Shown here: positions 21,273 through 33,712 of the stretch, piece by piece
How the letters are laid out: each line of letters starts with the position of its first letter
How positions within the stretch are numbered: position 1 is the stretch's first letter
NCBI GenBank assembly: GCA_016647705.1
Contig: CM028335.1
Coordinates: 36,748,712-36,812,711, forward strand
Direction: 5' to 3'
DNA from: Eucommia ulmoides
Taxonomy: Eukaryota; Streptophyta; Magnoliopsida; Garryales; Eucommiaceae
Length of the DNA stretch: 64,000 nt
Made by a program: the position numbers and the translations under genes
Notes under the pieces: model-generated
What the model was told of the DNA's origin: nothing
Databases searched by the model: none
The model's input: only the letters and a program-made list of their open reading frames with translations

Positions 21273-23829
21273 TGTGACATGCCATTTTGGCTTGTTCCAA
21301 AATTTTTATTGGATCTTATTCTTATTCTTATTTTATTTCACTTTATTTTGAAAATAAAAAAAATATATAAATAGAAAGCTAAAAAAATAAAATAGAAATG
21401 GAAAAGAAAAAGAGGAAAATAGAAAAGAAAAGAGAAACAAAATAAAAAAAAAAGGAAAATAAAAATAAAAATAAAATGAAAAGAAAAAGAAGAAGAAAAC
21501 AGCAAGGAGGAGAAATAGAGAAGGCATGAGAGAGAGAGAGAAACGAAAGAGAAAGAGAGAGAGAATGTCTACCAGGACCCACCAAAAAAATAATAATATG
21601 TAGTTGCGTGGATAGCTGTCGCATGGATAGTTGCCCACGTGACTGTTTTGCGTGATGTCACAATTAGGTTTTTTTTTCTCTTTCCAAACAAGCTCTAGGC
21701 TTAGGTGGCCAATTTGGGTTTCCTAGGGTTTTTAGTATTTTTTCATTCTCTACTTTTCGCTATAAATAGAACCCTCATTCTCATAGTTTAGACAAACAAA
21801 TTCAAAGAGAAATCTTCTTAGGGAGCGATTGTTAGGGAAAACCCAATCGGGAAGCCGCCTTTAAGGAAAAAAAAAATTTATCGGGAATTCTTGCCAAGAC
21901 AGGTATGCCTTTCCTCTTTTTATTTTCATCTCTTTCTTTTGTTATCACAATTTAAATTCCTACAAATTCAATTTTGTTAAAATCATCCGATAACTCGATG
22001 AAAACGTCGAAACAAGATTTTTCCTTCTCAAGTTTAACCTCTGAGCGTTAGACAATGATACTTTTATTTTTATTTTACTTGTTTTCATTTTCCATTTGAA
22101 TTGATGCTACCTATTAAAAAAATATAAAAATAAATCATCTGAGGATTCGATGAAAACATCGAGACAAGGTTCTTCCTTCTCAAGTTTAGCCACTAAACGT
22201 TAGGTGAGGAAACTTTTTCTTTATTTTTTACTTTTATGGTTTATTTTATTTTATAATCCTTTATTTATGTCGTTGTTATGTTTAAATTAAAAAAAAAGTA
22301 TAATAAAATAAAAATAATGTTTAGATGTGGATTTTTTTATTTTATTTTTGTGTTTTGTTTTTTTATTGTTTGCATTATTTTTCATCATCCCTTCAGTTAC
22401 ATTATTGTTATATAAAAAAATAAAAAATAAAATAAAATAAAATAATGAAAAGGCGTGCGATGAATTTTTTTTTCAATTTTTTTTCTTTTTCATCCTTTAT
22501 TTACGTTATCGTTGTACTTAAATTAAAAAAAAAAGTAAAAAAATAATAAAATAAAAAATATCGGTAGAGGAATTTCTTTTTGTCCTTTTGCTTTTATTTT
22601 TATTTTTATTTATGTTATATCGAAATTAAAAAAAAATAACAAATAATAATAATAAATTTATTTTGTAAGAATTAATACTTACAAGCCTTAAATGAATTCA
22701 ACAATTCGATAAATTGAAGGAGAGATTTCTATACTACTGATTTGATTCCCTAAATAGAATGAAATTTATAAACGATTGGTTTAGGAAATCACTTCCCTCA
22801 GTAAGCTGTTTCATTGGATCCTACTTAAGTCTTGAAGGGGTAATTTCGAAAAAACTTGTTTCCGTGATTTTCCTCGATTCTCATCCCCATAGGTTTAGAG
22901 GGAATGTCAAATCAGGAATTGTTTGATTTAATTGACAAAACTTAGGAAAGTAGACATCCCATTACATTAATGTAGCAAGTAATGTGATATTCCACACCGT
23001 CTTGCATATTATCTTTTGCACCCCTTAGAAGAACTAATTAAGACACTTTTCACCACCAACACTTTTCATACTTTATTACATCATATATGTTATTTTAGAT
23101 TCCATAATTCATATCATCAAATCATTTTTTTCCTTTTTTCATCATTTAGTATTTGTCTAAGACATGCACATCACTTACACTTTTAGTATTCATTCTCATA
23201 TAAGTCATTTATGCATGTCATAATAACCGTGTTAGACTTTAGATCCGATTTCATATAGGTCCGTGGTTTATTCCCATATTCGTGTCCTTTGCATCGGCAT
23301 GCTTAAGAAAGACTGTTTGCATAAAAATGGTTGAAAAACCACAAACATATTGTCTCATTAGTTTAGGCCAATGTGTTCTCGCATAAATAAAAATAAATCC
23401 AAGTCATGTTAATTTGAACTGGTTTTCATTTTGCATTCATACCTCATTTAGATTTGATTTGCCCACTTAAATTAAATTAGTTCATCGGTAACATAAATAA
23501 AATTACCCCCTGGGGACCGTCGTTGTGAAAGCTCTTAATATTTTATAAGAGCCCATACCGGGAGAATATTCCCAAAAACATACCAAAAACTTGCCTCATC
23601 TTAGTTTAGAAAATACCAAAAAAAGTTCACAAGAAGAAAAACACTGTCAAAATAAAACAAAACATTTAGACTTAAACTAATTAGACTTAATTGAACATAG
23701 GGTACCGTTTTCGGACAAGGGTATCTTGGGGTGCCTAACACCTTTCCCGAGCGTAACTGACCCTCGAACTATTTCAAATAAATATTTGGTTTGACAATAT
23801 TTTTGGAGTCAATTTTACTTAGGCCTTTT
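21273..23829 (+). mobile_element. Tat gypsy LTR, main part
   Basis: It begins TGTGACATGCCATTTTGG and continues past the point where the 14255 copy is cut, through CCCCCTGGGGACCGTCGTTG and TATCTTGGGGTGCCTAACACC. A solo family A LTR interrupts it at 23830; it resumes at 25906 and ends near 25958, just before the primer-site-like TGGCGACTCC. Net length is about 2.6 kb. It is the 3' LTR for the integrase relic on its left, yet it is followed by a leader on its right, as in a tandem arrangement. Confidence 0.82.
21761..21768 (+). promoter_or_regulatory. TATA box of Tat LTR
   Basis: TATAAATA lies about 490 bases into the LTR, followed 30-40 bases on by TCATAGTTTAGACAAAC, the presumed transcript start region. 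The matching position in the 5' copy has lost the initial T. Confidence 0.7.
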
Positions 23830-25900
23830 TGTTGGCCTAGTAGAATACTCAAGATGGGGGTGAATTGGGTAATTAGAAATATATCAGAATAAAACTTGAT
23901 AAATCAAATAATTAATTTTAAGTCTAAATTAATTATTATCTTTATAACACAACGGAATAACATGATTAATCTAAGTGTACACCCAAATAACAAAAATAGC
24001 AAAATAATAATGCAACACACAAAAGATTTATACTGGTTCACCAAGCTACTCTTGGTTAATCCAGTCCCTCGAGCTCCACAGAGGTCACACCTACTAAAAC
24101 GAAGATCCCTTTAAAGGTAGGAACTAAACCCACACACCGATTATTTTACAGGCTCATGATCAACCTTTACAATTTTTTTTTCTCAGGCTATGGAAGAACC
24201 TCTACTTTTTACAGGCTAAAGAATAACGTAATTCTTTTTAACATTGAGGCTCAAGAATCAAAACCTTACCAAAAAAAATACTCCAACTATCATTTTCACA
24301 AGTAAGGATGGAACCTTTACAAATCACTCACTTACTAATTCTATTCAGAAAGAATTAATACCTCAATCTCATTACAGGAAGAGACTGAAACCCAGCTACC
24401 CTTAATTAAATATCCCCAATGATATTTAACCCGTCACAACTCACCAATACAAAAATTAATAAGTAGTAAATCTCACTCGGAGCTTCTACCACCCCAAATA
24501 AATAAAAACTCAATTAATATCCCAACTAGTGATAGAAATATGTGAGATATAGAAATCTGATTTTAACAAAAATATGGGTAGCAAATTGGAGCACGTAATC
24601 AGATTCAAGAAATTGTTTGAAAGAATATTTTCTTCAAAATTCAAAAACAATTTCTAAGATCAATTTCCAAAATATAAAATAATAAACAATAAACAATATG
24701 GAAAGATCTCACCCGGAATCCATAGAAAGAATGATTAGAACAGCATAACTTCAAATTCGGTATAAAAAAGAATAGATCGCAATTGATTATCAGAATCACT
24801 CTTAGAATAGCTGACAATAACGTAGAATACTAACTCTTATAAAAGCTCTCTCAAAATAATATAGAATGATTAACTCTCTTAGAATGATTAGTTATTCTAA
24901 TAAAATTCGCAGGTCTATTTAAAGGAACATGTAATCAAGCTTCTAACGGCTAGTTTACAAGTGTCATGACAATAAAAAGCTCTTATAGAACCCTTATAAC
25001 ATAAAAACTTCATTTAGGTTCAATTTCACTTAATAACAACTTTCAAAACACTCAATTAAACCCCAAAGTATTTCTCAACCAAAATAAATAAGTATAGAAT
25101 CCATTTTAAGTATCAAATTGAGAAACATTAATATTTAATAAACCATATTGAAATGATTTAATTAGTATATGAACCATATCTTAAATATAGAGAATATTCC
25201 CGAAATCTCTCACAAATCTTAACAAAACAAAAATGACTACTTTTGGATTTAAACTCGGATCAAATAGTATCCTGAAACTACGCGTTCAGTCGACTGCCTA
25301 GTCAACTGAAAGATACTGGAAGTAGCCCATGCAGTTCATTGGTTGACCGCTTGGTCGACTCTTCAATTCAGAGAGTTTTTCATGCTTTTATTGGTCGACC
25401 TGTCGGTCGACTCTTCAAATCAGAGAGTTCAGCCACCATTGGTCGGTCGACTCCTCAGTCGACTTTTTCCTTCTGGATCTTTTCTCTGATCTCGTTTTTT
25501 ACTCACTTTCTTTTACGATTTCACCCCTTTAGCCATTTTTTCTCTTAAATAAACTCCACTAATATTCTTATAATTTATTTTAGTCATTCAATATTATTTA
25601 TATTTAATTCACATAGGAGCAAATAATTTCACTTAACCAAAACACACATAAAAGATAAAATTCTTTTTGTGCCATGTGTGTGTTCCTAAATGGGATATTA
25701 AGAGTTAAGATTTACCTGAGTTATTTTTCCTAATTTTTTCAAACTCTTAATTCATTTTCATCATCTTGATATCTTCATTTAGCATCCATTCAATTTGACG
25801 TCTTCATCACTGGAACTTTAAATCTCTAAAACACTTAATTAAACATTAGTTCCACCAAAACATCAATACTTAATTGCTCATCAAAATCTTAGGATCAACA
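23830..25900 (-). mobile_element. Solo LTR, family A copia
   Basis: 2071 bp, TGTTGGCC...GATCAACA on the plus strand (reverse orientation). It is bounded by a perfect 5-bp TSD CTTTT at 23825-23829 and 25901-25905. No internal copia sequence is present, so the element collapsed by LTR-LTR recombination after insertion into the Tat LTR. Confidence 0.95.
25260..25475 (-). repeat. 52-bp palindrome array in solo LTR A
   Basis: GGTTGACC (25341) and GGTCGACC (25393) lie 52 bases apart. The spacer AGAGAGTT at 25370 and 25422 is also 52 apart, the same period as at 1-175. CAGTCGACTG (25278 region) and CAGTCGACTTT mark the ends. Confidence 0.85.
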
Positions 25901-25905
25901 CTTTT

Positions 25906-26192
25906 AAATTGTTTTCTAAAAATTTTGTAACCCAGCACACCATTTCAACCCAATGCTAGTTGGCGACTCCATATTTTTAAATGTCCTAAGTCTTTTTTTT
26001 TTAGACAAAACCGATACTTAAAAAACCCTTATCTTTTGCGCTTTATTATTTCAAACGTTTTAGAAAATTGGGGTGCATTCAACCCCCCTGAACTTAAAGA
26101 ATACTCTTGTTAAGACCTCTTGAGTCAAAATTTTGGTCCATATAAAAAAGTTTTCATTCTTTATTTTTTTTAAACCCGGTGACTAGCACAAC
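25906..26192 (+). mobile_element. Tat LTR end, primer-site-like motif and leader
   Basis: The LTR resumes after the solo LTR and ends near CAATGCTAG. TGGCGACTCC at 25961-25970 is the usual start of the primer-binding region in Tat-type elements. The leader continues to 26192 and, beyond the solo LTR, from 28445 to about 28690. No gag coding sequence was recognised. ACAAC at 26188-26192 is the left TSD of the next LTR. Confidence 0.65.
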
Positions 26193-28439
26193 TGTTGATC
26201 CTAAGATTTTGATGGACAATTAAATGTTGATGTTTTGGGGTGGAACTAATTGATTTATTGAGTATTTCAGTTTATAAGTTCAAGTGAAGATATTATCATG
26301 AAGAAAATGAATGCTGAAGAGACTGACAAAGATGATGGATGTTGAGAGACCGAAGAAATTGAAGAATCTAGGGAAAATAACTCAAGTTAAATTTTTACTC
26401 TTAATGATTCCCGATTAGGATCATACATGACACAAAATGATTTGTTTTATTTGTTTTTTATTTTTTTTTTATAAATATGTGTGTTTTTTATAGGATTCTA
26501 ATTAGTTAAATTATTTGCTCCTATGTGTAATTGAAAAAGAAATATTGATAAATAATTAAAATTGAATTTAATTATTTAGTAGAGCTAACCGAGAAAAGAA
26601 ATTGGTTAAAGGGGCAACAACGTCGATGAAATTGTATTTAAAACAAATTCAGAAGAGGATTCCAGCATATCTCAATCGACAGGTAAGTCGATCGGTGATT
26701 AATGAATGAAGTTGTTGAATCTTTCGGTCGACAGGTAGGTCGACCTGAGCTTAAAATAAGAAGTCTATGAATCTCTAGGTTGATAGGTATGTCGACTTAT
26801 GAAACTCTATGAATCGTCTAGTCAACAGGTGATGGATGGTTAGTCGACCGATGGGCGAATGGCCGGTCGACAGATGGAGCTATTTCAGGATTTATGGAAT
26901 TTCGGATTTTATTCAAAAAGTAGCTATTACTAGTCTTTTTATGGTTAATATTTGAGAGATATCTTAGGGATTTAATGTTATTTAAGATATGCAACTAATA
27001 TTTGAATATCCCTATAGATTTAGTACATGAAATTAAAGTGTTTTTCAAATTGGTCCTTTTAATTCTTCCTATCTTATTTATTTGAGTTTGTGTAAAAATT
27101 TGAGGGACTTAATTGAATATTTTAAAAGATATTTTTAAGTGAATTATACCTGAAATGAGTCATTATGATATATAGGGTCTATTAGTGTAATTAAGTGTCA
27201 TGATTTATGGAAACTAGCCGTTGGAGGGCTTGTTTTATTCCCTTATAAATAAACCTACGTTTTTCACTTCTAATATAGATCAAAAATCAATATAATCTGA
27301 ATTTATTCTAAGTTATTCATCTCTCGTGCTTTCTAAGAGTTATCATACTGAGAGTTTGTGATATCTTTCTTGAGAATCATTCTTTGAAGATTATTTGTTT
27401 GATCACGGATTTGAAGTTGCATTGTTAATCATTATTTATTCGGTGGAATCCTAGTGAGATCATTCCAAATTACTTACTATTAATTGTTGCTTGATTTTAT
27501 TATTTATTTGGAATTTGATCTTTGAAATTGTTTTCCAGATTTTTATTGAAAATTATTTTTGAAACAATTTCTTGAGAAAATCTGATTATGTGCTTAACTA
27601 CTTGCTACCCATCTTTATTTATTAGATTTTGAAATTCTAACTTTTCTATTGTTAGTATCGGGACATTAATTGAGTTTGAATTTATCTAGGGTGGTAGAAG
27701 TTCCGAGTGGGGCAATCACTTATCAATTGTTTGTAGTTGGGGAGTTGAGTGTCAGATTAGATACTAGTGGGAGTGTCTAATTAAGGTAACTAGTTTCAAT
27801 CTCGTCCGATAAAGAGATTGAGGTTTTGATCTTTGCCTAGGTATAAAAAGATTAGGTGTTAATTTTTCCTTGATTGAATTTGTGAGTGAATTGTAAAGGT
27901 TTTATCTTTACTTGGAAAAATGATACTTGGAGTGATTGTGAGGTTTAGATTCTTGAGCGTAAGGTATAAAAAGGATTAGGTCGTGATTCTTTTTGTAATA
28001 GAATTAGGTTAATCTTTAACTTGTAAAAAGATAGGTTGTTCTTGAGTTTGGGAAAAAGAAGAGGTTATTCCCAAGCTTGGGAAAAGGAATTGTAAGGTTG
28101 ATTATAAGCTAGTGAAAAGAATATTTGTGACGGTTTGGTTCCTACCTTTAAAGGAATCTTGAGTTTAATGGGTGCGAATCTCCATGGGGCTCGAAGGACT
28201 GAATTAGCCAAGAGTAACTTGGATAACCAAGATATATCGTGGTGTGCTGCTTTATTTATTTTAGATATATTGTTGTTTGGTGTGCACCTAGTTAATAGCA
28301 CATATCCGCTGTTATAAAGATAGTAATTAATTTTAGGATAAAATTAATTGTTTGAATTTTTTGAAGTGTTATTATTATTCTGATAATTTTTTAATACTAC
28401 CCAATTCACCCCCCTCTTGGGTAGTTCACTGGGCCAACA
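26193..28439 (+). mobile_element. Solo LTR, family A copia
   Basis: 2247 bp, TGTTGATCCTAAG...GGGCCAACA, with a perfect 5-bp TSD ACAAC at 26188-26192 and 28440-28444. The TATA box TATAAATA is intact at 27244-27251. The palindrome array (26660-26880) contains a perfect unit with arms GGTCGAC (26726-26732) and GTCGACC (26739-26745). This is the best-preserved family A LTR in the window. Confidence 0.96.
26660..26880 (+). repeat. Palindrome array in solo LTR A
   Basis: Four to five copies of GTCGAC/TTGAC palindromes are separated by CTATGAATC-type spacers (GAAACTCTATGAATC is the forward equivalent of the reverse-strand GATT..AGAGAGTTC). Arms include CGACAGGTAAGTCG, GGTTGATAGGTATGTCGAC and GTCGACCGATGG. 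Confidence 0.8.
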
Positions 28440-28444
28440 ACAAC

Positions 28445-28690
28445 TTTTCAAAACCAATGTTATTTGGTTACTTCAAGTTTTCATAGAATTCGGCCCAAGT
28501 AAATTTGTTCAAAATCGGCGCCTAGAAAAGTCCCTTGAACTTGTTTTCTTAAAATGTTTTCAAAAAGAAACCTTGTCCAGATGTATTTCAAAAATGATAT
28601 GTTTGTTTTAAAAAATGAATGGGATTCCGAATATAACACGGACACTTGGTAGGTATTTTTATTCGCGAACAATCTGGGGCACGTCAGAGA
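28445..28690 (+). other. Tat leader remnant
   Basis: The sequence continues that of 25971-26192 across the solo LTR. It contains AATCGGCGCCTAG and no sustained reading frame with a recognisable domain. Confidence 0.4.
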
Positions 28691-29757
28691 CTTGGACTTA
28701 TAGGGAAAGATTTAGGTGATATTTTTGCAAACTAGCCGTTGGAAATTTGTCTTTCAAATGGCTATTTATAACCTATGTTTTTTTAGATATTATACATCAA
28801 GGAAAATTAAAATTTTGAGATAAAAAATAAATATTTCTGAAATATTTTTTAGGCTAAAAATTTGAAGAAATCTAGATAAAAAAAAAAGAAAAAAAAAAGA
28901 AAAAAAAAAAGAAATTGAGAGAAAATTCTTTATTCTTTTGAAGACACTTGATCTTCTTAAAAAATCGAGATCATTGCTTTCTTATTCAAATCATTCTAAA
29001 GGAATTCTCGGTGAGATCTTTTCAATTCTCAAATTATAGCTATATTCCCAATTTTGTGCTTAAACTTTATCTAAATATCTACTATATTTTGAGCCCTATT
29101 CAAATATCTATTTGATTTATTTTTTGAAAAAAACATTTTTAAAGAAATATTTGAATACGTTTGTTGAAAATATTTTTGAGAAGAGAAAAACAATTTGCTT
29201 TATCTGGTTTGCCTAATTCTCTGCTAAAATTGATATAAAATTCAAATTTATACTTTCACGAGTTTTAATTTGATTATCTATTGAACCATGGGCATAATTA
29301 TATCACCTAGATTGGGCAATCAATTGAATTTATATTTGTTAGTGTTGGTAGAAGCTCTTTATGAGAGAAAACAAAGAATTAGCTTTTATACTTTTGTGTG
29401 GTTGTAGCTCGGGCCTAAGTGTAGTTGGTCTCAGTGAGATTGTGATTAGGTATAAAAAGAACTTACCTAATCGAGATTGTTAGGGTTTTGATTTTTAATT
29501 GTGAACAGGATCAAAGTGTGTTTTTAGTGGATTGAATTCTATGTGAGAACTCAAGGGAGTAGACGTAGACAATTGTAACTTGTCGAACTATTATTAAATA
29601 TTTGGTGTCAAATTTCTCAATCCATTATTCTTTGAGTGTGCATTAGATATAATGCTTCTGTATTTAATAAATATAATCAAATTAGGGTTTAGTTGATTGA
29701 ATTAAATTTTAAACTTTCCAATTCGCCCCCCTCTTGCATAAATTCTTGGGCCAACAC
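28691..29757 (+). mobile_element. Diverged family A-like LTR, 3' part
   Basis: From AAACTAGCCGTTGG (about 28729) the order of motifs follows family A: TATA-like TATTTATA (28764), GGTGAGATC, TGGTAGAAGCTC, AAAAAGA..TTACCTAATC, GTGTGCATTAGATATAATGC, and the end CCAATTCGCCCCCCTCTTGC...TTGGGCCAACA at 29757. The U3 part is missing. It is more diverged than the neighbours, so it is a sister family or an older copy. Confidence 0.75.
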
Positions 29758-31070
29758 ATGATATGGATTTGGCTAATCTATAATGAATTGGAAAGCCATT
29801 ATTTAAAAGAAAATGCATGGACTAAAATCATAATGTAATCTTAATGAATTGTAAAAGTGCACATTTAGATGGCAATGGACATGTACTTGGCATGTGTTCA
29901 TGAGTTTGTAGTAATGGATGGGGTTAGACATGACATTTAATTGGTATTAACAAAAATATGATTTTGACACGGTAATGAACTTGAATAATTTGAAGAAAAA
30001 AAATATGAACATTAGAATTTTTTTTTTAAGGAATGTGAAATTTTTCTTGGAGAGCATTTTAAAGTATTTTCCCCTTTTTTTTTTGTTTTTGTTTTATTTG
30101 AAAACATGATTTGAATTATTTTAGAATTGATGATTTCATCCACATGTTTTTATTTATTTGAAGTATGATGATTTTTTTGGCTTGGAAACATGATTTTTGG
30201 CAATCGGCTTAAGATTTGATTTTGGTTTCGAACTTAAGGAAAACATGATTTTGGAAAGTTCTCTATTTTTAAACATATTTTTTTTTTCAAAATATACTAA
30301 AAAATAAAAGATTTTTTTTGTTGCTTTTGTGTACACGATACACAATGATTTTCCCTCGAGCAAACGGTTTTTTTTTTTTAATGCATTTCATGTACTTGCA
30401 TGAATAAAATTAAAATGACACCAACTTGGTTAGAAATCAATGCTTTGATGAAAAAAATATTTGTCAATTTAACCCAAAAAAATTATTTGCTTACAAAAAA
30501 AATAAACAACTTTTTTAGCCAAATCGACTTGTGCTCTACCTTAACGAAATGCCTTCTTAAATCCACTATTTTAAAGATTTCACTTCATTTGGGAAATCAA
30601 AATATTGGTATAGAAAGTTCTTCCATAATTTAGGGTATAAATATATGTATCTAAAAGTGTTTCACATTATTTTCAACAGAATATGTGAAATGACAATAAA
30701 TTTGTTAAACAATTAAGATTTAAACATTCAAGATATGAAATTTACTATAAATATTAATTTGAATTTTGAAATTTACTGTAATGTTTGATTGTGATTTGTT
30801 GAAATTTGTTTTTCAACATAAGAAGATAAACAATTTTTTTTCTTGTTTTGTTTTTAGGTTTTTTTTTTCCTAACATAGCAACACAACAACAACGATGACG
30901 ACAATAACAATAGAAACAAAACAAAAATATAATAATAATAAGAAGAAGAAGAAGAAGAACAACAACAACAACAAAACATCTCAAGAATTACAACAATAAT
31001 AAAACTACAACAACAATAACGATGATACAATAAGAAAAAAAAAATCTCCTTCAAGGAGTTGGAAGAATAA
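29758..31070. other. AT-rich DNA without recognised gene
   Basis: No coding domain or LTR was recognised. It contains T-rich runs and a compound microsatellite at 30929-30975. Short reverse ORFs at 30754-31054 are low-complexity readings of that microsatellite. Confidence 0.6.
30929..30975. repeat. Compound microsatellite (AAT)n(AAG)n(AAC)n
   Basis: Three trinucleotide tracts follow one another without spacers, each differing by one base in the third position, embedded in a longer A/C-rich region from about 30880 to 31020. Confidence 0.95.
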
Positions 31071-32202
31071 ATATTTTTCTAATGACAACTTGTTGTATCC
31101 ATTTGCCTATTTCCAAATAGAACAGGTAGGAAAAATAACTACACAACAATCATGATAAAAAATATCCAAATGTTAACCCTAAAGGATTTAACCCTGTGAT
31201 GATTGATACCAATGCATTTGACTTTTTTCGTCATCTAATATGTTTCTATTTAGAATGTATCCTATAAAGACAATAACTATCAAGATACTCCCCATTATTT
31301 GATGATGAATGAGGAACTAAATCACTAAAAAATTACAATATTTGGAGTCAATAATATCAAAATGAAACCATGGCAAATTGAAGATCAATTATGCTTTACA
31401 TTTTTTTATTTAAAAAGCTAAAACAATATTTAGTTGTTAATATTCATTGACTTCATTAGGTTCACACACCTACAATGTATGATAATGATTAATTTGTATG
31501 GTATGAATTTTGAATCTCAAAATATGTTGAAAATATATCTTAAATTGATGCATTGTCCAACTGGTCAAATGGGATCAAATTTGGCTAACTTGTTATAACT
31601 GGATATTTTTCTAATGACAACACATTGTTTCCATTTACCTATTTTCAAATCTAATAGATTGGAAAAATAACTACACAATAGTCATGATAAGAAAATATCC
31701 AAATTTAGCCATAAAGGGTTTAACCCTGTGATGATTCATTTTGATGATAGAAACGCATTTGTCTTTTTTCATCATCTAATATGTTTCTATTTAGAATCTA
31801 TCTTATAAAGACAATATCTATCAAGATACAAGCCATTACTTGATGATGAATGAGGACCTAAATCACTGATAAATCACAATATTCAGAGTCTATAATATTA
31901 AGATGAAACCATGGTGAATTAAAGATCAATTAAGCTTTGCATTATTTTATTTAAAAAGGTATAACAATATTTAATTGTTAATATACATTAACTTGATTAG
32001 GTTCACACATAATGCATCACAAAAAAAATATCATATTAATTATTCCAACATGTTTATGTGGCATTTACAATGTACAATGTAAGATAATGATTAATTTATA
32101 TGGTATGAATTTTGAATCTCCAATATGTTGCAAATATGTCTTAAATTGATGAACTATCCAATCTGGTCAATTGGGATCAAATTCGTCCAACTTGTTATAA
32201 CC
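31071..32202 (+). repeat. Tandem duplication of about 0.53 kb
   Basis: Copy 1 (31071-31602) and copy 2 (31603-32202) both begin ATATTTTTCTAATGACAAC and end with CTTGTTATAA. Shared blocks include AAGATACNNNCCATTA and GAATGAGGANCTAAATCACT. Copy 2 has an extra block of about 60 bases near 32005-32065. No coding potential is evident. Confidence 0.92.
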
Positions 32203-33244
32203 AAGTAGGTCAAAAATTAAAAATCAATTCAAAATGGTTGACTAGGTAAGATGACACACCCCGGGAAGAAAAACACGTTTCTTTATTTCACCACCATAAT
32301 TAACTTATTATTTATTTCCAAGACTTCAACCACAAATACAAATTTCTCATCAAACATGTGAATTATAAATATTTATTTAAAAATAATCTCATTAATTTCA
32401 TTTAACTATTAAATATCAAAGATAACTAAATAAAAGTTTTAGTATTTAATTTGAAACTAAAACACAATCCGACACGTAGATGGAGACCAAAAGGCCTGGA
32501 AAGGTCCTCCTAGCATTGCCATCTTATTATACGATGCATTAAACCTTTTTTTGCACATTGGTGAAAGTGGAGACCCTTACTAACTCTTGTTTTCCTGCCC
32601 AAGCCATAACTTTGAGGGCTAATAGTGTAATTTATTTCCATACCTAGAACCCTTAATTTTGAATTCACTTTATCCTCTCTCTCTCTCTCATACACAAATA
32701 TTTTGCATGGATTTATCTAATAATCACCGAAAAATATATCTATTGTCAACAAATCAATTTGTGAACCAAATCAACTCTAATACCAACTCAACAATAACAA
32801 TAGTTGATTATCTTCGTCGCCGCTTTCTTGCACGAAAATTTTCTATGATTACACAGTAACTGGAGAAGGCCGACCAATCGGTCCTGCCATTGTTCTGAAC
32901 CAGTAAACAACAGGATTGTTCACGCAGGGACGAAACGATGTCGAATCATCCTTAACTTTCGTATGCACCGTGTATGTATATGTAACCTTTTGATCATCGG
33001 TCTTCAATGGTCATCCTCTATAATAGAGATCGGATTGTTGAAATGGTGACTGTTGACCAGAGCTCGTACAACTTCCAAATCACGTGGAAGAATTTAGAAA
33101 TTCTATGGCACTAGAAAATAGGCAACGAATCAATGACCTTGTTTTCAATTTTGAGCTGGATCCATCCTCACCAGAGAATTCATCTTGGTAGATGACATGA
33201 TAATGGATAAGAGAGGAAGGTATGAGGAAGAAGGAATAAAGAGA

Positions 33245-33279
<35 letters not shown>

Positions 33280-33480
33280 CACACTAAAAGACTATTATAC
33301 CCCTTAAAAATCGCATGTGTTGTGCACATGATAGTTTTCGGTCAGTTTGGATAGAAACTTTAACAGAAGAACCTTTTAAAACTAAACTAAAACGCAATAA
33401 AGTTATTAGACTACATAGAAACGTGTCAATAGTTAGAGGGTCAAAAATGTAATTTGCTCTAAAGAAAATCATACCAAAGA
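32203..33480. other. Apparently low-copy segment with possible gene remnant
   Basis: No LTR family seen elsewhere in the window matches here. Base composition is more balanced than in the neighbours (for example 32460-32620 and 32860-33200). It includes a CT run near 32675-32690 and an A29 tract at 33251-33279. The A-tract on the plus strand could be the tail of a retroposed sequence. One short reverse reading frame is listed separately. Confidence 0.4.
32849..33010 (-). pseudogene. Possible exon or gene fragment, unrecognised
   Basis: On the reverse strand an open stretch of 53 codons follows a stop at 33011-33013 and ends at a TAA (32849-32851). It reads PLKTDDQKVTYTYTVHTKVK, then a Ser/Cys/Asn stretch, then VVYWFRTMAGPIGRPSPVTV. 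The composition is protein-like rather than low-complexity, but there is no start codon and I recognise no family. It could be a last exon, a pseudogene piece or chance. Confidence 0.25.
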
Positions 33481-33712
33481 AATTTGTTGGGACTTAATTA
33501 GCCTTCCACCCAAATTTTCCAACCAGTTACATCTAATCCAAATGATTATGCTCTAGTTCAGAGTCTCAGGTGGCCATGGACATCTCTGAGAGGAATATGC
33601 TCAATTCCTTCAGTATAAGGCATCCCAACAAGACTCTTTTCCTATTCCTTATTTAGCTTAGCGAGGTACTTCTACTGCTAGTCTTTCGATTCACCCATCC
33701 CCTCCCACACCA

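Noticed and set aside
30754-31054. Val/Leu/Ser-homopolymer reverse ORFs
   Set aside because: Produced by the trinucleotide microsatellite.
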